64,000 bases of DNA from positions 248,001 to 312,000 of the forward strand of contig CAWKBX010000020.1 of assembly GCA_963847945.1 (NCBI GenBank), in the 5' to 3' direction. Shown here in pieces: positions 53,005-60,841 of the stretch. The translations under genes and the position numbers were made by a program. Each line of letters opens with the position of its first letter. Position 1 is the first letter of the stretch. Under the pieces are notes generated by a model. It was not told the DNA's origin. It did not search any database and saw only the letters and a list, made by a program, of their open reading frames with translations. Origin of the DNA: JANMJD01 sp963847945. GTDB taxonomy: Bacteria > Actinomycetota > Acidimicrobiia > Acidimicrobiales > Ilumatobacteraceae.

Positions 53005-53413
53005 ATGACAGCGCTGCGAGCCGAGTACTTCGATCCGAACGAAGACGAGCGTCGCGTGGTTCGCGGCACTGGATCCCCAGCACACCGAACTGCGGGCGAT
53101 CGTCGGCGACCTTCCGCCGACCGTGGACAGGGCGGTGCGTCGCCTGCTCCAAGACTTCGCCGCCGGAGCGTCGATCCACCTCGTTCCCGTCGACGCCGAA
53201 CTCACGACGCAGCAAGCGGCAGACCTGCTCGGGCTGTCGCGCACCTACCTCGTGCGCTTGATCGACCAATGCGTCATTCCGGCCCACATGGCGGGAACGC
53301 ATCGGCGTCTCAAGGCCAGCGATGTCCTCGCGTATCGAGACGAACGCGAGCGCAAGTACGCCGGAATGGCCGAGATCGCCGAGGCCGAGGAAGCCCTTGG
53401 CATCACCTACTGA
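53005..53413 (+). CDS. HTH antitoxin partner of a PIN-domain toxin (one frameshift)
   Basis: ATG 53005 reads MTALRAEYFDPNEDERR; after one surplus base near 53060 it continues LRAIVGDLPPTVDRAVRRLLQDFAAG and then an excisionase-like HTH, LTTQQAADLLGLSRTYLVRLIDQCVIPAHMAGTHRRLKASDVLAYRDERER. This is the common antitoxin that precedes PIN_3-type toxins. Its stop overlaps the toxin start. Restored length about 135 aa. Confidence 0.75.
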
Positions 53414-53967
53414 GGACCACCCGAAGCGGTACGTACTCGACGCCTGCGTGCTCTACCCCGTCGTGGTGCGTGACCTCCTGCTCACGCTTGCGATCGAGTC
53501 AGCGTTCGTGCCCGTCTGGTCGGAGGAGATCATCGACGAGATGCGCCGGAACGTCCTCGCCGATCATCCCGGTGTTCGACAAGGCGACGACTGCGGGCAT
53601 TGCGCAAGCACTTCCCACGGCGTTCGTCGGCGGGTACGAGTCCCTGATCGGGCAGGTGGACAACGACCCCAAGGACCGTCACGTCGCAGCCGTCGCCGTC
53701 CATGCGGCGGCGGACGGGATCATTACCTACAACCTCCGCGACTTCGTCAGCCACGAACTCCGACGGCGGTCGATCGCTGTCATTCACCCGGCCGCATTCC
53801 TGGAGAGCGTCCTCGATGCTGGCCCGAACCCGGTCGAACGCGGAATCGTCGGCATGTCGGTTCGCCGCAAGAATCCGCCCATGCCACCCGAGGCAGTAGT
53901 CGAGGCGATTTGCCGCCAGCAGGGCTTCGCCCGCCTCCGTGGACGGCTCGACGAACTCGTCTCCTGA
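53397..53967 (+). CDS. PIN-domain toxin of the VapC-like superfamily (one frameshift)
   Basis: TTG 53397 within the antitoxin end starts EDHPKRYVLDACVLYPVVVRDLLLTLA (first PIN acid Asp), then WSEEIIDEMRRNVLADHPG. After one surplus base near 53570 come AFVGGYESLIGQVDNDPKDRHVAAVAVHAAADGIITYNLRDF with the later acids, and RGRLDELVS at the end. Restored length about 190 aa. PIN toxins are Mg-dependent RNases. The acid set looks intact. Confidence 0.78.
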
Positions 53968-54131
53968 CCGTATTGCGCCAGCAGCTGGAAGAATCCCTGC
54001 TCAGCCTTGGTGGCCGCGCCCGAGAATTGCGCCAACTTGTCCACAGCCCGCGATTGATTCGACGCCTCCGGGAGCGGATCCGCTTGCGGCGAGGTGCCCG
54101 AGCTCGCCACCGGAGTCCGCTTCGGAGCTGA

Positions 54132-54566
54132 GAGACTTCGGATCTGGCCGACCTCAGCCGCGACGCAGTTGTCACCGCAGCGTCGATTGCCGGACAAGGT
54201 GCCCTGGCCAGCGACGACGAGAAGATCGAGTTGCTAGCGAACGCACTGGCGAACGTGGCCGTCGATGAGTCGTGGATCCACGGCGAGGCGGCGACCCTTC
54301 TGCGACTCGACGGCATCAGTGTGTTCGAGGTACCCAACGGCGACTTCGACGAACTTTGCACACGGGTGGCGGCCATGTCCGAACGGTCCCGGATTCGAAC
54401 GGCCTTCGCCAGCGCCGTGCGGCACGCCGGGTTTCCGCTGCTGGACACCGCCGGACCGCTGCACTGGACGATCGTCCTGCCCGACGTCGAGCAGGAGACC
54501 CTCGACCGCCTTCGCAACGTGTTCAGCCCTCCGCGCGACAACCCGGGCTTCCGTAGGCGGACGTGA
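54132..54566 (+). CDS. Hypothetical protein, N-terminally incomplete or frameshifted
   Basis: The reading DLADLSRDAVVTAASIAGQGALAS then IELLANALANVAVDESWIHGEA and SVFEVPNGDFDELCTRVAAMSERSRI looks like a folded helical protein, but the frame has no strong start: the first usable codon is TTG 54231, inside conserved-looking sequence. A shift near 54120 probably hides the true beginning. Family not recognised. It may be third gene of the PIN cassette. Confidence 0.5.
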   Translation, partial: ETSDLADLSRDAVVTAASIAGQGALASDDEKIELLANALANVAVDESWIHGEAATLLRLDGISVFEVPNGDFDELCTRVAAMSERSRIRTAFASAVRHAGFPLLDTAGPLHWTIVLPDVEQETLDRLRNVFSPPRDNPGFRRRT

Positions 54567-54572
54567 GGTACG

Positions 54573-54818
54573 ATGGAAGCCATGGAAACCACCGACTACG
54601 ACGTGTGGTATGACCCGAACGAGATCGACGCTACGAACCAGGTGCAAGTGCTACGCGGCTGGGCTCGAGCAGACCTCGACATCACGATGGGCAAAGTCAT
54701 CCGGATCGGTGACGACGAACTCGCTCCGCTCCCGGCCCGCATCGTCGCGTTCGACAGCGCGACCGGGATCATCACGCTCGAGGTCCTCTTCGCCATCGAC
54801 CACGCCGCGGTCGCCTGA
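54573..54818 (+). CDS. Small hypothetical protein, 81 aa
   Basis: ATG 54573 (or 54582, METTDYDVWYDPNEIDA) to TGA 54818. Acidic, no membrane segment, with a strand-rich second half (PARIVAFDSATGIITLEVLFAID). It follows the previous frame by 6 bp. Unknown role; possibly cassette cargo. Confidence 0.5.
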   Translation: MEAMETTDYDVWYDPNEIDATNQVQVLRGWARADLDITMGKVIRIGDDELAPLPARIVAFDSATGIITLEVLFAIDHAAVA

Positions 54819-55116
54819 CCCAGCATCATCGTCAACGCCTCGGCCGTGCCCGCCCGACGAACTCGTCGGCATCTCGCCATTTCCGGACTCGGCACCAGAC
54901 CACCAAATCCGACGCCTTCAACGATGTCGCCACCACCACGTTCAGTGACCTCGAGTGCCCAGTCACGGACAAGGCCGCCGCCTTCATCGCCACGGCGTGG
55001 GCCCCGCACGACCCGGCAGGACGTCACCGACGACGCGGGCTGGACGGCAGTGCGAACCCGTTATCAGCGGCACCAAGCCGTCCCCCGCTTCAGGACGGAA
55101 AAAGGACGGAGAGCAC

Positions 55117-55151
55117 CGGTCAACTACGGTCAACAACGGTCACTCCCGGTC
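55117..55151 (+). repeat. Right-arm 10-bp phased repeats before core 4
   Basis: CGGTCA recurs at 55117, 55127, 55137 and 55147, with GGACGGAAAAAGGACGG before it. It matches the array at 49956 almost base for base. Confidence 0.7.
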
Positions 55152-55220
55152 ACTCAGAAACACCGTTGAACAGGCAAAACCACTGTGACCAGGGGGTTCG
55201 CTTGAGGGGTGTGGATGGTT

Positions 55221-55239
55221 CGATTCCCCCCAGCTCCAC
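55221..55239 (+). other. attR: Attachment core 4, right end of the stacked island
   Basis: CGATTCCCCCCAGCTCCAC once more; the sequence after it (AACGCCCCACATG) differs from that after the other cores. This is the likely outer boundary with the ancestral chromosome. Confidence 0.8.
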
Positions 55240-55497
55240 AACGCCCCACATGCCCATCTACCAGGGCTTTTGTGGGGGTAGAAATCCAACACCGCTCTCC
55301 GAGACCCGGTCGCCTAGCCCCTGACCAGGGCAAACGCCAATTCAATGGACGGGGGGATCTGGGGGTGCCACTCCCCCCAGCACTCGCTCAGCGGTGGAGA
55401 ACTCCCAGGTCACGGGCCATCGAGGTGATGAGGGCGGCAAGAGGGCGGATGAGAACGCGTTGTCGACCAGATGTAACGAGATGTCACGGCCAGCGCG
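55240..55497. other. Non-coding stretch after the last core
   Basis: No gene is supported. It contains a further degenerate core, CACTCCCCCCAGCAC, near 55370. Confidence 0.5.
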
Positions 55498-55731
55498 TCA
55501 CATTCCGCGGGTCGTGCAGTACTCGATGCCGTGCCGAGCTGCCGCCGGGAGGACGGCTGCGGCGACGAGTTCCTCGAGGGTGCCGTTGAGCAACTGGAAC
55601 GGTGTCCGCCCCGACGATCCGGCGGCGACTGGATCGCCGGCGTGGTCGAGGTCGGCAGGCACCCGAACAGGGTGTCGAAGATTGGCAACCCGCCGGACCG
55701 GCTCATCGATAGGGCACCGTCGGCCGTCCAA
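55498..55731 (-). CDS. Short hypothetical frame downstream of a TetR gene
   Basis: The C-terminal half (GRTPFQLLNGTLEELVAAAV) reads like a helix from a folded protein; the N-terminal half does not. It lies 12 bp after the TetR stop, on the same strand. Could be a remnant or a shifted gene. Not recognised. Confidence 0.25.
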   Translation of the reverse strand: MDGRRCPIDEPVRRVANLRHPVRVPADLDHAGDPVAAGSSGRTPFQLLNGTLEELVAAAVLPAAARHGIEYCTTRGM

Positions 55732-55743
55732 CCAGGGGTCGTC

Positions 55744-56313
55744 CTATTGTGGGGGGTTCAGCAGGGTGGCGACGCTGTTGGAGAGCACTTTCAGCGGGCG
55801 CACGCTGCGCTGAGCACGGGAGAGGATCAGCGCCCCCTCCATAGCGGCGAGGACGAGTGTGGCGGCGTCATCAGCTGACCGCCTCTTGCGGCCGTCCGCG
55901 ATCAGACGATCCGCGATCGCTGCGTGCCAAGCCGCGTAGGCCTCTGCGCACGCGTCCTGCACGACATCGGACTCGCTTGCGATCTCGAGTGCCGTCGTCG
56001 CGATCGGACATCCGTATCGGTAGTTCGAGTTCGCGAGTTGGTTGGAGAGCCAGTCGAGGATGAGGCGAACGCCGGCAGCCGGAGTTCGGGTGCCGGCGAG
56101 CGCGCGTGCGGTCGCTGCGGCCGCTTCGGCGCCCGACGCGCGGATGGCGGCAGCGGCGAGCTCCTCTTTCCCGCCCGGGAAGTGGTGGTAGATCGAACCC
56201 TTCGGAGCATGGCTATCGGCCACCAGTTCGATAAGGCCGCTCGCCGCGTATCCCTTGGTCTGCAGCATCCGCTGCATCGATCCGATCATTCGTGCCCGTG
56301 CATCGGTCGCCAC
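55744..56313 (-). CDS. TetR/AcrR-family regulator, LmrA/YxaF-like, 189 aa
   Basis: MATDARARMIGSMQRMLQTKGYAASGLIELVADSHAPKGSIYHHFPGGKEEL is a complete TetR HTH with the diagnostic GSIYHHF recognition helix. The ligand domain (RYGCPIATTALEIASESD to ALILSRAQRSVRPL) matches the LmrA/YxaF subgroup, where YGCPI is typical. Divergent from the maleylpyruvate isomerase-like gene. Intact frame. Confidence 0.92.
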   Translation of the reverse strand: MATDARARMIGSMQRMLQTKGYAASGLIELVADSHAPKGSIYHHFPGGKEELAAAAIRASGAEAAAATARALAGTRTPAAGVRLILDWLSNQLANSNYRYGCPIATTALEIASESDVVQDACAEAYAAWHAAIADRLIADGRKRRSADDAATLVLAAMEGALILSRAQRSVRPLKVLSNSVATLLNPPQ

Positions 56314-56325
56314 GGATCGCAGCCT

Positions 56326-56351
56326 ACCGGTAGTCGACTATGGTGACCGGT
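56326..56351. promoter_or_regulatory. Putative TetR operator
   Basis: ACCGGT occurs at 56326 and 56346, two helical turns apart, with the 10-bp palindrome TAGTCGACTA (56331-56340) between them. It sits in the 63-bp gap of the divergent TetR and isomerase-fold genes. Confidence 0.5.
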
Positions 56352-56376
56352 CTACTGGCGAGATGAAGAGACCGCA

Positions 56377-57030
56377 ATGGCTGAGTGGCACGAGACCTAC
56401 GTCCACTGGCTGGAGATGGAGTACCAGGCGTTTGCCGGCGCCTGCGAGCGCGATCTGACCGCCGACGTACCGACCTGCCCTGGTTGGACGGTGCTCGATC
56501 TCCTCGCGCACCAGGCGTCCTTCCAGGTATGGATCCACGATCGTCACTGATCGCCGACTCCACGACCCTGCCGCGCCGACCCCCATGCGCCAACACGCCG
56601 CGACAGCTGGCGTCACCAACCAACAGACCGTCGGCGCGTGGGCTCGGCGTCAGGCCTCTGACACCTCCGTTCACCGGTGGGACGCACAGAACGCAACCGG
56701 CGAAGGCGAGCCGATCGCGGAGGCGGCCGACTACATCAGCGAGATGTTCGAGCATCTGTTCCCAGGCCTGATCAAGAGCTTCGGAGCGCCAATGCCCGAC
56801 GGCACGCTTGCCCTGCGCTCAACCGACACCACCGAAAGGTGGACGATGACGACCGCCGACCATCGAATCACGATCACGCCCGATCACCCGCCAGCCGACG
56901 TGACGCTGTCGGGAACAACGTCAGATCTCCTCCTCGCACTCTGGAATCGACCCAGGAAGGCCGACATGGACGGCGACCCTCGCGTTCTCCAGCAATGGGG
57001 AAGGCCATCACGACGACCCACGGCTCGTGA
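56377..57030 (+). CDS. Maleylpyruvate isomerase-fold (DinB-like/mycothiol-type) protein (at least two frameshifts)
   Basis: ATG 56377 starts AEWHETYVHWLEMEYQAFAGACERDL and VPTCPGWTVLDLLAH, the standard MDMPI N-terminus with its metal-site His. Frames change near 56540 and 56995; the middle has TSVHRWDAQNATGEGEPI (second His motif) and the C-terminal domain DVTLSGTTSDLLLALWNRP. The end is ITTTHGS and TGA 57030. Proteins of this fold use mycothiol or bind metal; exact reaction unknown. Restored length about 218 aa. Its last 157 bases overlap the mug remnant in the other direction. Confidence 0.72.
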
Positions 57031-57362
57031 CGTTCGACGAGACCGCGTACGCGTGCCGCTCCGGCGCGGCGCTCCGCCAAGGTCAGTTCGGCGGCGGCCG
57101 GCGTGGCGCGCAGTACGGTCGAGACGAGACCGATCCCATGGTCCAGCAACCGGTGTTCCTCGCATGGCTGGAGTTGGACAGGTGTCAGACCGGACTCGTG
57201 GAGCAGGCGCCAGAACGGGTTGCTCGGCGACGAGAACGAGTACCCGATGCCGGCCGATCGGCTCGACGGGTTGATCGCGACGATCAACACTCGCAGACCA
57301 GGCGCGATCAGATCACCAAGCGGAGGTCGCTTCCCGTCGGAGTCGACGCTCATCCGAAGCAT
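56874..57362 (-). pseudogene. mug: 3'-truncated G/U mismatch-specific DNA glycosylase (mug-like)
   Basis: From 57362 the sequence reads LGDLIAPGLRVLIVAINPSSRSAGIGYSFSSPSNPFWRLLHESGLTP, the Mug/UDG family N-terminus with NPS as the catalytic motif and GIGLVSTVLRATPAAAEL. Homology ends near 57008 (AFPIAGE); the remaining codons are antisense to the isomerase gene and unrelated. Intact Mug proteins have about 50 residues more. The fusion point therefore is a rearrangement, and activity is doubtful. Confidence 0.75.
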
Positions 57363-57378
57363 CCGGACGTCTCACCAC

Positions 57379-57424
57379 TTGACAAGAGAATGATCGTTCT
57401 CATACACTGAGAACATACATTCTC
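57379..57424 (+). promoter_or_regulatory. Promoter with two tandem TetR-type operators
   Basis: TTGACA (57379) and TACACT (57403) are spaced 18 bp, a good sigma-70 match. GAGAATGATCGTTCTC (57386) and GAGAACATACATTCTC (57409) are near-identical palindromes that cover the -10 and spacer. This is very likely autoregulation by the TetR gene in the operon. Confidence 0.75.
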
Positions 57425-57445
57425 ACAGCCTTGGAGCAACCTCGC

Positions 57446-57907
57446 ATGACCACCCCGATCCGACCCCCGGTCCCCCCGTTCGACGAGGCGTCGGCGCGGC
57501 AGAAGGTGCTCGCGGCCGAGGCCGCGTGGAACACCCGCGATCCCGAACGCGTCGCCGGCGCGTACACGGTGGACTCGGTGTGGCGGAACCGTTCCGAGTT
57601 CATCGAGGGCCGCGACCAGATCGTCGCCTTCCTGCGAGCGAAGTGGGATCGGGAGCTCGACTACGCGCTGCGCAAGGACCTGTGGGCGTTCCACGACAAC
57701 CGGATCGCGGTGCGGTTCCAGTACGAGTGGCACGACCACGATGGCCAGTGGTTCCGGTCGTACGGCAACGAGAACTGGGAGTTCGACGCCGACGGCTTCA
57801 TGCGGCGCCGTGAGGCGAGCATCAACGACGTCCCCATCACTGCCGACGAGCGACGCATCTTCGGACCGCGCCCCGACGGCGACACGACCGGGCTCCCACT
57901 GCGATGA
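57446..57907 (+). CDS. NTF2-like/DUF1348 family protein, 153 aa
   Basis: A complete SnoaL/NTF2 fold protein of the DUF1348 group: FDEASARQKVLAAEAAWNTRDPERVAGAY, VWRNRSEFIEGRDQIVAFL, ALRKDLWAFHDNRIAVRF and NENWEFDADGFMRRREAS. First gene of an operon with TetR and MOSC genes and coupled to the TetR gene by ATGA. Promoter with operators lies 22 bp upstream. Function of the family is unclear; it may sense or act on small molecules. Confidence 0.88.
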   Translation: MTTPIRPPVPPFDEASARQKVLAAEAAWNTRDPERVAGAYTVDSVWRNRSEFIEGRDQIVAFLRAKWDRELDYALRKDLWAFHDNRIAVRFQYEWHDHDGQWFRSYGNENWEFDADGFMRRREASINDVPITADERRIFGPRPDGDTTGLPLR

Positions 57908-58489
57908 GTCCGGCCGCCACCATGTCCACCGACGAGGCGCGGCGTTCCGTGCTGCGCGCTGCCGACGAGTTGTTCTACGCCCACGGCATCAGTGGGGTGG
58001 TGATGAGCGACATCCGCGACGCATCGGGTGTCTCGATGCGACGGCTCTACGTCGATGTACCCGTCGAAGAGCGAACTCGTCGCCGCCTGGCTGACCGACC
58101 GCCACGACACGTGGATGGCGTGGTTCACCGCGAGCGTCGAACGTCATGTCGCGGGCGGCGCCGACCCGGTCCTGGCCACGTTCGACGCCATCGCCGAATG
58201 GGTCACCACACCCGGCTACCGCGGCTGCGCGTTCATCAACTCCCTCGCCGAGACCAGCGAGATCGACGACACCCACCGCACGATCATCGCCGCCCACAAG
58301 CGCGACCTCGTCGAGCACCTTGCCCAACTCGCTGCACGCGACCATCCCAACGCACCGTCGTGGTTCCCCGCCGCCCTCGCCGTCATCGTCGACGGAGCGA
58401 TCGTGCAGTGCACCATCTTCGCCAGCACCGACCCTCTCGACGCCGCCCGATCCGCCGTCCACCAACTCCTCGAAACGATCCCGACATGA
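57904..58489 (+). CDS. TetR-family regulator (one frameshift)
   Basis: ATG 57904 overlaps the previous stop. ARRSVLRAADELFYAHGISGVVMSDIRDASGVSMRRLY is a TetR HTH; one surplus base near 58055 leads to YPSKSELVAAWLTDRHDTW and TPGYRGCAFINSLAETSEIDD, the ligand domain. Restored length about 194 aa. It should bind the paired GAGAA...TTCTC sites before the operon. It overlaps the MOSC gene by ATGA. Confidence 0.85.
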
Positions 58490-59128
58490 CCCTCACCGTC
58501 GGCGCCCTGTGGCGCTACCCCGTCAAGACCCTCGCCGGCGAACGCCTCGACGTCGCCGAGATCACCACCAACGGCATCATCGGCGACCGCATCGTCCACG
58601 TCCGCGGGCCAGAAGGCGTGCGCACCTCCCGACGTCACCACAACCTGCATCGGCCTCCACGCCACACTCGGACCCGACGGCGAACCCCTCGTCGACGGCC
58701 AGCCATGGACCTCGCCGGAGGTGCTCGACCGTGTTCGCGCCGCCGCCGGACCCGACGCGATGCTCGCCCGCTACGACGGCCCCGAGCGCTTCGACGTCCT
58801 CCCCCTGCTGGTCGCCACCGACGGCGCCGTCGCCGCGTTCGGTCGCGACGTCCGCCGGCTGCGACCGAACATCGTCATCGACGGCGTCGACGGAACCGAC
58901 GAGTTCGGTTGGCCTGGAGCGGAGCTCCACATCGGCGACGTCGTCATCGCGCTCGACTCGCGTCGCGGCCGCTGCCCGATGACCACCGTCGATCCCGACA
59001 CCCTCGAGGTCGATCGTGGCGTGCTGAAGGACATCATCGCCCGCTTCGACGGCAAGCTCGCCCTCAACGCCGAGGTCCTCGCTCCCGGCACCATCCGCGT
59101 CGGCGACCCCGTGGAGCTCGTGCGCTGA
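58486..59128 (+). CDS. MOSC domain protein (one frameshift)
   Basis: LTVGALWRYPVKTLAGERL and TTNGIIGDRIVHVRG are the MOSC N-terminal beta-barrel; after one surplus base near 58640 follow GLHATLGPDGEPLVDGQPW, RFDVLPLLVATDGAVAAFGRD, RRLRPNIVIDGV and SRRGRCPMTTVDPDT with the conserved Cys. MOSC proteins handle molybdenum cofactor sulfur or related detoxification of N-hydroxylated compounds. Restored length about 213 aa. Third gene of the NTF2-TetR operon. Confidence 0.85.
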
Positions 59129-59147
59129 GCGAGACAGCACGCCTCCG

Positions 59148-59445
59148 TCAGCGCTGACCACCGATCCACGCATCGGCGCGCACCCACTGTTCGTCGAGCC
59201 ATGCGATGCGTTCGGCCTCGCCCGCCGGGATCTGATCGACGGGGATTCGCCATGCGGTGATCGCGATCGGGTCGCGGAGGGGGACGGCTTTGGCGAGGTC
59301 GGTGAACGATGGGAACTGGTCGAGTCCGCGGTGGGAGATGACGACGACGTCAGCGAGGACGCTGTCGAGGAGCGCGAGCACACCGCCTGGTCGCCGAGGT
59401 AGGACGTGGCCGAGTGATGTCAGTCGTGCCGCACGTTCGGGGTTC
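59148..59445 (-). pseudogene. C-terminal fragment of a lysophospholipid acyltransferase (PlsC-like)
   Basis: Only the end of a PlsC-type protein is readable: LTSLGHVLPRRPGGVLALLDS, LADVVVISHRGLDQFPSF and WLDEQWVRADAWIGG. The N-terminal part with the HX4D motif is absent, and codons beyond about 59445 are antisense to the glutaredoxin-like gene. The cut end lies within 50 bp of that gene's missing start, so both may have been trimmed by one deletion. Confidence 0.55.
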
Positions 59446-59486
59446 TCGAGCCGACACAGCGCACACCGACACGCCGTCCAGCCCGC

Positions 59487-59751
59487 GAGGTCGTCGTCTA
59501 TACCCGCCCGGGCTGTCCGTACTGCTTCGCGCTTCGCGCTTCGAGCTGGCTTGCGCCGGGCCGGCATCGCGCATCGGGAGATCAACATCTGGGAGAACCC
59601 AGACGCGGCCGCGTTCGTCCGATCGGTCGCCGCCGGCAATGAAACAGTGCCCAGTGTGGTCGTCGGCGACGTGCACATGGTCAACCCGAGCGCACGACAT
59701 GTACGCACGGTCGCAGCCCCGACAAGCGGTCCGCAGTCTCCGAAGCGTTGA
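59487..59751 (+). pseudogene. Glutaredoxin/mycoredoxin-like protein, 5' end missing and frameshifted
   Basis: EVVVYTRPGCPYCFALR carries the CPYC redox site; a 7-bp tandem duplication near 59525 then shifts the frame, after which LRRAGIAHREINIWENPDAAAFVRSVA, NETVPSVVVGDVHMVNPS follow. No start codon in frame precedes EVVVY, so the 5' end is missing or beyond a further error. If the duplication is real, the protein is non-functional. Confidence 0.65.
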
Positions 59752-59789
59752 CCCTGGTTCCGCAGATCCACTCGGACTGGGGAGACGCC

Positions 59790-60274
59790 GTGACCCTCCA
59801 TGTCGGCGAACCGTTCCCCGACGTCGAACTGGTCGACCATCGCGGTCGTCCGTGGCGCACCGCCGAGATGCGCGGCAGACCACTCGTGCTGATCCTCCAC
59901 CGACACCTAGCTTGACTGCCCTGCCAGAACACGTGAGCGCCGGGCGCGATCACCTCGATCACCTCGATCAGTTCGGTGACGCCGGGATCGCCGTCGTCAC
60001 CTTTGCAACTCCCGAACGTCTCGCCGCGTACCGCGAGCACCTCCGACTCCCCCTTGATGTCGTCGCCGATACCGACCGGACGCTCTACCGATTGCTCGGT
60101 GCCGAACGAGGCAGCAACCGCCAGGTGTGGTCCGCAGGCACGCTGCGGATGTACGCGCGGCTCCTGCGCGCCGGCCGGCGCCTCCACCGACCGACCGAGG
60201 ACATCCGCACTCGACTGACCTCGCACCACCTCTTGACACCTGATGAACCTCTTCCTAAATTAAGCACATCCTGA
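59790..60274 (+). CDS. Peroxiredoxin/AhpC-TSA-like protein (frameshifted)
   Basis: GTG 59790 gives VTLHVGEPFPDVELVDHRGRPW and RPLVLILHRHLA, a thioredoxin-fold redoxin N-terminus. The frame breaks near 59915 at the place where CxPC-type catalytic cysteines would be expected (the bases read CTGCCCTGCCAG). It goes on as AGIAVVTFATPERLAAYREHLRLPLDVVADTDRTLYRLLGAE. Restored length about 160 aa. The break adds one stop codon and one missing base, so decay is possible. Confidence 0.6.
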
Positions 60275-60289
60275 ACCAAGGAGATGAGG

Positions 60290-60841
60290 ATGAGCGCTGA
60301 CGATCCGGTGGTGTTGTTCGAGCGGGCGACGGCCCGTGCCGAGGCGGTGATGGCGGAGGTCAGGCCGGAGCAGCTGGACGGTCCGACGCCATGCGCCGAG
60401 TGGGACGTGCAGCAGTTGATCGACCACATGGTCGGCGGGACCGACTACTTACTCGCTGCGCTCGCCGGCGAGACACCACCGGAGCTGAGCGGGCGCAGCG
60501 TCGCGGACTACACACGGGGTCTCGCAGAACTGTCTGAAGGTCTGAGCGCGCCGGGTGGTCTGGAGCGGATGTGCGTGTCGCCGCTCGGTTTCGAGTGGCC
60601 TGTCGCGCACGCAGTCGCAGGGACGTTCATGGACGCGTTGATCCACACGTGGGACCTGGCGAGGGCGACCGGTCAGGACGCCTCGCTCGATCCGGAACTG
60701 GTCGAGGCATGCATTGCGATGTTCTTGCCCGACATGCCCGAACGCGGCCGTGCGAGCGGACTGGTCGGTCCGGCCGTCAGCGTGCCCGACGATGCGTCCG
60801 GGCAGGATCGTCTGCTCGCCGCGATGGGCCGACGACCGTGA
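60290..60841 (+). CDS. TIGR03086-type metal-binding maleylpyruvate isomerase-fold protein, 183 aa
   Basis: TPCAEWDVQQLIDHMVGGTDYLLAAL is the diagnostic metal-binding N-terminal half (His); GTFMDALIHTWDLARATGQD has the second His motif. The start is ATG 60290, not 60284, since AAGGAG lies six bases before it. Overlaps the ArsR gene (GTGA). First gene of a four-gene coupled operon with ArsR, SRPBCC and MmcQ/YjbR-like genes. Confidence 0.88.
   Translation: MSADDPVVLFERATARAEAVMAEVRPEQLDGPTPCAEWDVQQLIDHMVGGTDYLLAALAGETPPELSGRSVADYTRGLAELSEGLSAPGGLERMCVSPLGFEWPVAHAVAGTFMDALIHTWDLARATGQDASLDPELVEACIAMFLPDMPERGRASGLVGPAVSVPDDASGQDRLLAAMGRRP

Noticed and set aside
53968..54131. A separate gene on the minus strand reading AVDKLAQFSGAATKAEQG
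   Set aside because: A short stretch looks protein-like, but the frame has no sensible start or end and overlaps the PIN gene in antisense. Possibly a remnant, not annotated.
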